A stretch of 34,126 nucleotides of DNA from a virus. The position numbers were made by a program, and so were the translations under genes. The stretch covers positions 1-34,126 of IMG/VR virus record IMGVR_UViG_3300018416_000054; one strand, given 5' to 3'. Shown here piece after piece: positions 31,133-34,126 of the stretch. Below the pieces are notes generated by a model. The model did no database searches. It had not been told where the DNA came from and saw only the letters and a list, made by a program, of their open reading frames with translations. The first letter of the stretch is position 1; each line of letters begins with the position of its first letter.

Positions 31133-33592
31133 ATGGAACTTATATTTTTAAGCTCTAAACAAAAATTAGTAAAAGAAATTTCAACTGAGGGTGTTACGCC
31201 CTATCCATTAGTAAAAAACTTTACGTCTCACACTGAGACGGTGGAAAACTGTGATGAGTTGTTTACAACACTTACACAACATGCTGCAGCAGGCCATTGT
31301 TTGCATAAAGGTTTACTAACTAAAAAATTAAAGAACTCCCCCAGAGCAGGTGTAGCCGATAGAAATGCTCCAACGGACTACATTGTGTTTGATTTAGACG
31401 GTATACAATTACCCAATACCAGCGTTCCAAATGTAATAGAAGAAGACGATATAAAAACTATTGCTAAACAATTTGTACATTATTTACCATCAGAATTCCA
31501 CGATGTAAGCTATGTTGCACAGGCTTCGGCCTCTCTGGGATGTAAAAGTAACACTATATCAATGCACTTATTTTTCTTACTAGACCGTCCTGTTTATCCG
31601 CGTGCATTAAAAGAATGGTTTAGGTCATTAAACTTTTCTATACCTGTATTAGCCGAACAACTTAAATTATCTTCTAATGGACAATCATTAACTTATCCAA
31701 TTGATATATCTGTAGCTGATAATTCAAAACTTATTTATATAGCACCACCTAAATTTACTAACGTACAAGACCCGTGCTCTGGATCGAGGTTTGTAAAGAT
31801 TGACCGTGGTACATCAACCATAGATATATTTCCATTAGTAAGAGAAGTTAACAGAGAACGTTTAAGTCATCTCAGCATACAAATAAAAAATAACTTACGT
31901 AAAGAAGCTGGCTTACCAAAGAAAACAAGTAAAACACAAAACCTAACTGTCGGAGATGAGTATGTAGAACTCTTAGATAACCCCGACAAAATGACAATAC
32001 AAGTTAGCAGGATAAGCGACCCGTATGTAAACTGTAATATAAATGGAGGCGACAGTGGGGGTTATTACTTTTTATTAACCAACCCGCATTACATGTATAA
32101 CTTCAAAGGTGAACCAATATGGGAAATAGAAAAAGCTGACCCTGAGTTCTATCGTTGGATATTTGAAAAATTTGAAGACAAAATAAGTAAAGAGAAAAAT
32201 CTAAAACCAGTTGTACTTCGTGATTTCTTTACTGACACATATTACAACGGTTTGTTTGATACTAAACTACAACAGTTCAACGATGCGTTTCCACTCACGC
32301 CTACAAACAAAACTAGTTTAGAAGGTTTTATGAAAAGTCATAATAGACCTTTCCCCGACTTTGTACCTGATGCCCGTGTTGTTTTCGACCCCTCCAACGA
32401 TACGGGCATCAACCTTAAAGAAGTACCTTATTACGTAAACATGTACCGTCAAAGCGAATATATGCTCGCAGCACAAACCCCAGAAGAAGCACTAGAGTAT
32501 GGTACTGCAATAAATTTACATCAACTAACTCCAAATATTTATAAACTAATATCACACATACTTGGCGGCGGTGCAGCTGAGCTTGAACACTTTGTCAATT
32601 GGTTAGCTTATATATACCAAAACAAAAACAAAGCAATGACTGCATGGATTCTTACAGGAGTCCCAGGTACTGGTAAAGGTTTGTTTATCCATAAAGTATT
32701 AAAACCACTCTTTGGTGAAGCACAAGTTCCTATGCGTTCATTAGAAAATATAGAAGAACAATTTAACTTATACATGCGTACAGCTTTATTCCTTGCAGTA
32801 GATGAGTTCCGCATGGGTGACTCAGGCAATATAGGTAAAATGGCTGACAAACTTAAACATCAAATTACAGAACCAAATCTTACTATTCGTGCAATGCGTA
32901 CAAACCAGATCGAGCTGCCCAGTTTTTGTAACTTTATATTCCTAACTAACCGAGCCGATGCAGTTAAAATCGAAGAAGGCGATAGACGTTACAACGTAGG
33001 TCCCAGACAAGAACGTAAGTTAGAAGAGGTTTATCCTGAACTATTGTCAAACATTACAGAGCTGCAAACTGAACTATATGTATTTGCAGGTGCTTTAAAA
33101 TCATTTCAAGTTAATGAGCGCATGGCTCATACAGTGCTTGAGAACACTGCTAAAGATGAGATGCGTCAAGTAAGTATGTCTGTACTAGAAGAATTTGCGA
33201 CTGCAATAAAAACAGGAGATTTACCTTTCTTTACTGACATATTAGATATACCACTTACAAACGCCTTCGACGCTGGTGGTATAAGTACAGCACAAAGATA
33301 TGTAAAAAATTGGATAGCTACTGCTAATGAAGAACTAGTTATACCTATGGCTCATCTAAAATTAGTGTATGACATACTTACAGACAGCAAAAATAAAATG
33401 TCTGTGCGAGACTTTACAAAAGCTATGTCAAGGCTTAATATAAAACCAAGTCGGAAGAGAATCGGTACCGACAGAACAGCTTCAGCCCCCAGGGGAGTTG
33501 TAATAACATGGATAATAACGGAAGATATTAAAGATAACTTAATTAAGGATTACTTCGATTCGAATGACCAATCCCTCCTCAACACCGCCTAA
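31133..33592 (+). CDS. Primase-polymerase / SF3-type helicase fusion, 819 aa
   Basis: The N-terminal domain resembles archaeo-eukaryotic primase-polymerases: FDLDG (Asp87, Asp89), SMHLFFLL (His145), YPIDISVADNSKLIYIAPP (Asp191). The C-terminal helicase (about 480-680) has Walker A GVPGTGKG (509-516), Walker B LFLAVDEF (Asp557), and a sensor-like NFIFLTNRADA, as in the D5/DUF5906 helicases of NrS-1-type phage polymerases. It would prime and unwind DNA for the PolA encoded just upstream. The ribosome site is TAGGAGGGAATA. The last 29 bases overlap the nuclease gene start. Length and domain order fit a single replisome protein. Confidence 0.82.
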   Translation: MELIFLSSKQKLVKEISTEGVTPYPLVKNFTSHTETVENCDELFTTLTQHAAAGHCLHKGLLTKKLKNSPRAGVADRNAPTDYIVFDLDGIQLPNTSVPNVIEEDDIKTIAKQFVHYLPSEFHDVSYVAQASASLGCKSNTISMHLFFLLDRPVYPRALKEWFRSLNFSIPVLAEQLKLSSNGQSLTYPIDISVADNSKLIYIAPPKFTNVQDPCSGSRFVKIDRGTSTIDIFPLVREVNRERLSHLSIQIKNNLRKEAGLPKKTSKTQNLTVGDEYVELLDNPDKMTIQVSRISDPYVNCNINGGDSGGYYFLLTNPHYMYNFKGEPIWEIEKADPEFYRWIFEKFEDKISKEKNLKPVVLRDFFTDTYYNGLFDTKLQQFNDAFPLTPTNKTSLEGFMKSHNRPFPDFVPDARVVFDPSNDTGINLKEVPYYVNMYRQSEYMLAAQTPEEALEYGTAINLHQLTPNIYKLISHILGGGAAELEHFVNWLAYIYQNKNKAMTAWILTGVPGTGKGLFIHKVLKPLFGEAQVPMRSLENIEEQFNLYMRTALFLAVDEFRMGDSGNIGKMADKLKHQITEPNLTIRAMRTNQIELPSFCNFIFLTNRADAVKIEEGDRRYNVGPRQERKLEEVYPELLSNITELQTELYVFAGALKSFQVNERMAHTVLENTAKDEMRQVSMSVLEEFATAIKTGDLPFFTDILDIPLTNAFDAGGISTAQRYVKNWIATANEELVIPMAHLKLVYDILTDSKNKMSVRDFTKAMSRLNIKPSRKRIGTDRTASAPRGVVITWIITEDIKDNLIKDYFDSNDQSLLNTA

Positions 33593-34126
33593 ATTAACGT
33601 CGGATAAAAGACCTGACATAATTGAAGCGTTTACAAAGCCTGATGAGCTGGGCCTTGTACCTGCATGGTCATACTCAGGTCTTAAAGTCTTTGAAACCTG
33701 TCCTTATAGAACTTATATATCTAAAGTCAAAAAAGTTTATGAAGAAGCAGGTCCCGCAGCAGAACGTGGTTCACGTATTCACCAGCTTGCGGAAGATTAT
33801 GTGCAAACCAAAATAGGTGATCTTCCTGATGAATTAAAAAAATTTACTTCACAATTCCAAGAGCTCCGGGATTTATTTGTAGAAGGTAAAGTAGAAGTAG
33901 AAGGCGAGTGGGGCTTTACTTTAGATTGGAATGCTACAGGTTGGATGGCACCTGATACTTGGGCACGTGTAAAGTTAGATGCAATCGTACATGAAACAGA
34001 AACATCAGCTCGTGTAATAGACCATAAAACAGGTAAAAAGTTCGGTAATGAAATAGCACATGGACAACAAGCATTAACCTACGCTATTGGTACATTTTTT
34101 CGCTACCCATTACTAGAACATGTACA
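33564..34126 (+). CDS. PD-(D/E)XK (Cas4/RecB-like) nuclease, C-terminus outside window
   Basis: ATG 33564, 29 bases inside the end of the primase gene; 187 residues are visible before the window edge. Motifs: WSYSGLKVFETCPYRTYI (35-52) and GSRIHQLAEDY (69-79) of the RecB/Cas4 family N-terminus, then KLDAIV (Asp139), RVIDHKTGKK (Asp153, Lys155) and QALTYA (Gln169, Tyr173), giving the D...DxK...QxxxY core. Only one of the cysteines used for an Fe-S cluster in Cas4 (CPYR, Cys46) is seen so far. Likely a recombination or DNA end-processing exonuclease of the replication module. Confidence 0.88.
   Translation, partial: MTNPSSTPPKLTSDKRPDIIEAFTKPDELGLVPAWSYSGLKVFETCPYRTYISKVKKVYEEAGPAAERGSRIHQLAEDYVQTKIGDLPDELKKFTSQFQELRDLFVEGKVEVEGEWGFTLDWNATGWMAPDTWARVKLDAIVHETETSARVIDHKTGKKFGNEIAHGQQALTYAIGTFFRYPLLEHV

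Overview
The window is part of a tailed double-stranded DNA phage genome (or an uncultured viral contig of this type), AT-rich by eye and densely coded. It has two arms transcribed away from each other from a gene-free hub at about 20657-20931. No host gene, rRNA, recognisable tRNA, integrase or lysis gene is visible. The combination of a P22-like portal, an N4 gp56-family major capsid protein, SU10-like head-tail adaptors and T7-style internal virion genes suggests a short-tailed (podovirus-like) phage of an AT-rich, probably marine, bacterium. The host and habitat are inferences. Both ends are cut: the leftmost gene lacks its C-terminus and the rightmost gene lacks its C-terminus.

Minus-strand (late) arm, read from 20656 down to 1: HNH endonuclease, terminase small subunit, an ADP-ribosyltransferase-like protein, terminase large subunit, portal, acidic scaffold-like protein, a 222-base hairpin-rich leader, major capsid protein, a terminator, a small acidic head protein, two adaptor/connector proteins, a small GNAT-like protein, a small internal-virion-like protein, a protein ending in a short S74 chaperone domain, a 655-residue internal virion-like protein, and a giant protein (at least 2199 residues) with an HELAH metallopeptidase motif. 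Genes mostly abut or overlap by 1 base, which indicates one long structural operon.

Plus-strand (early/middle) arm, from 20932 rightwards: several small unknown genes (two tiny membrane peptides among them), a terminator, a 0.6 kb non-coding block with 11 copies of GTGTACC, more small genes and terminators, then long hairpin-rich spacers. After these come a MoxR AAA+ ATPase, an Nmad5-like protein, a small basic protein and a metallopeptidase-vWA protein in a tight operon, followed by a family A DNA polymerase with exonuclease domain, a short gene encoding a complete CsrA-type RNA-binding protein (58 residues, GTG start), a primase-polymerase/SF3 helicase fusion, and a PD-(D/E)XK nuclease.

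The most unusual parts are: (i) the 731-base gene-free region 24666-25396, a chain of about ten hairpins, the central ones separated by a conserved 12-base linker CACCAGTTTCCG while their arms differ; (ii) the phage CsrA gene; (iii) the ADP-ribosyltransferase-like gene between the two terminase genes; (iv) the GTGTACC iteron-like cluster; (v) the giant zincin protein. Almost every long spacer of the plus arm, and the capsid leader on the minus arm, is rich in inverted repeats, so structured RNA may be a general feature of this phage's regulation.
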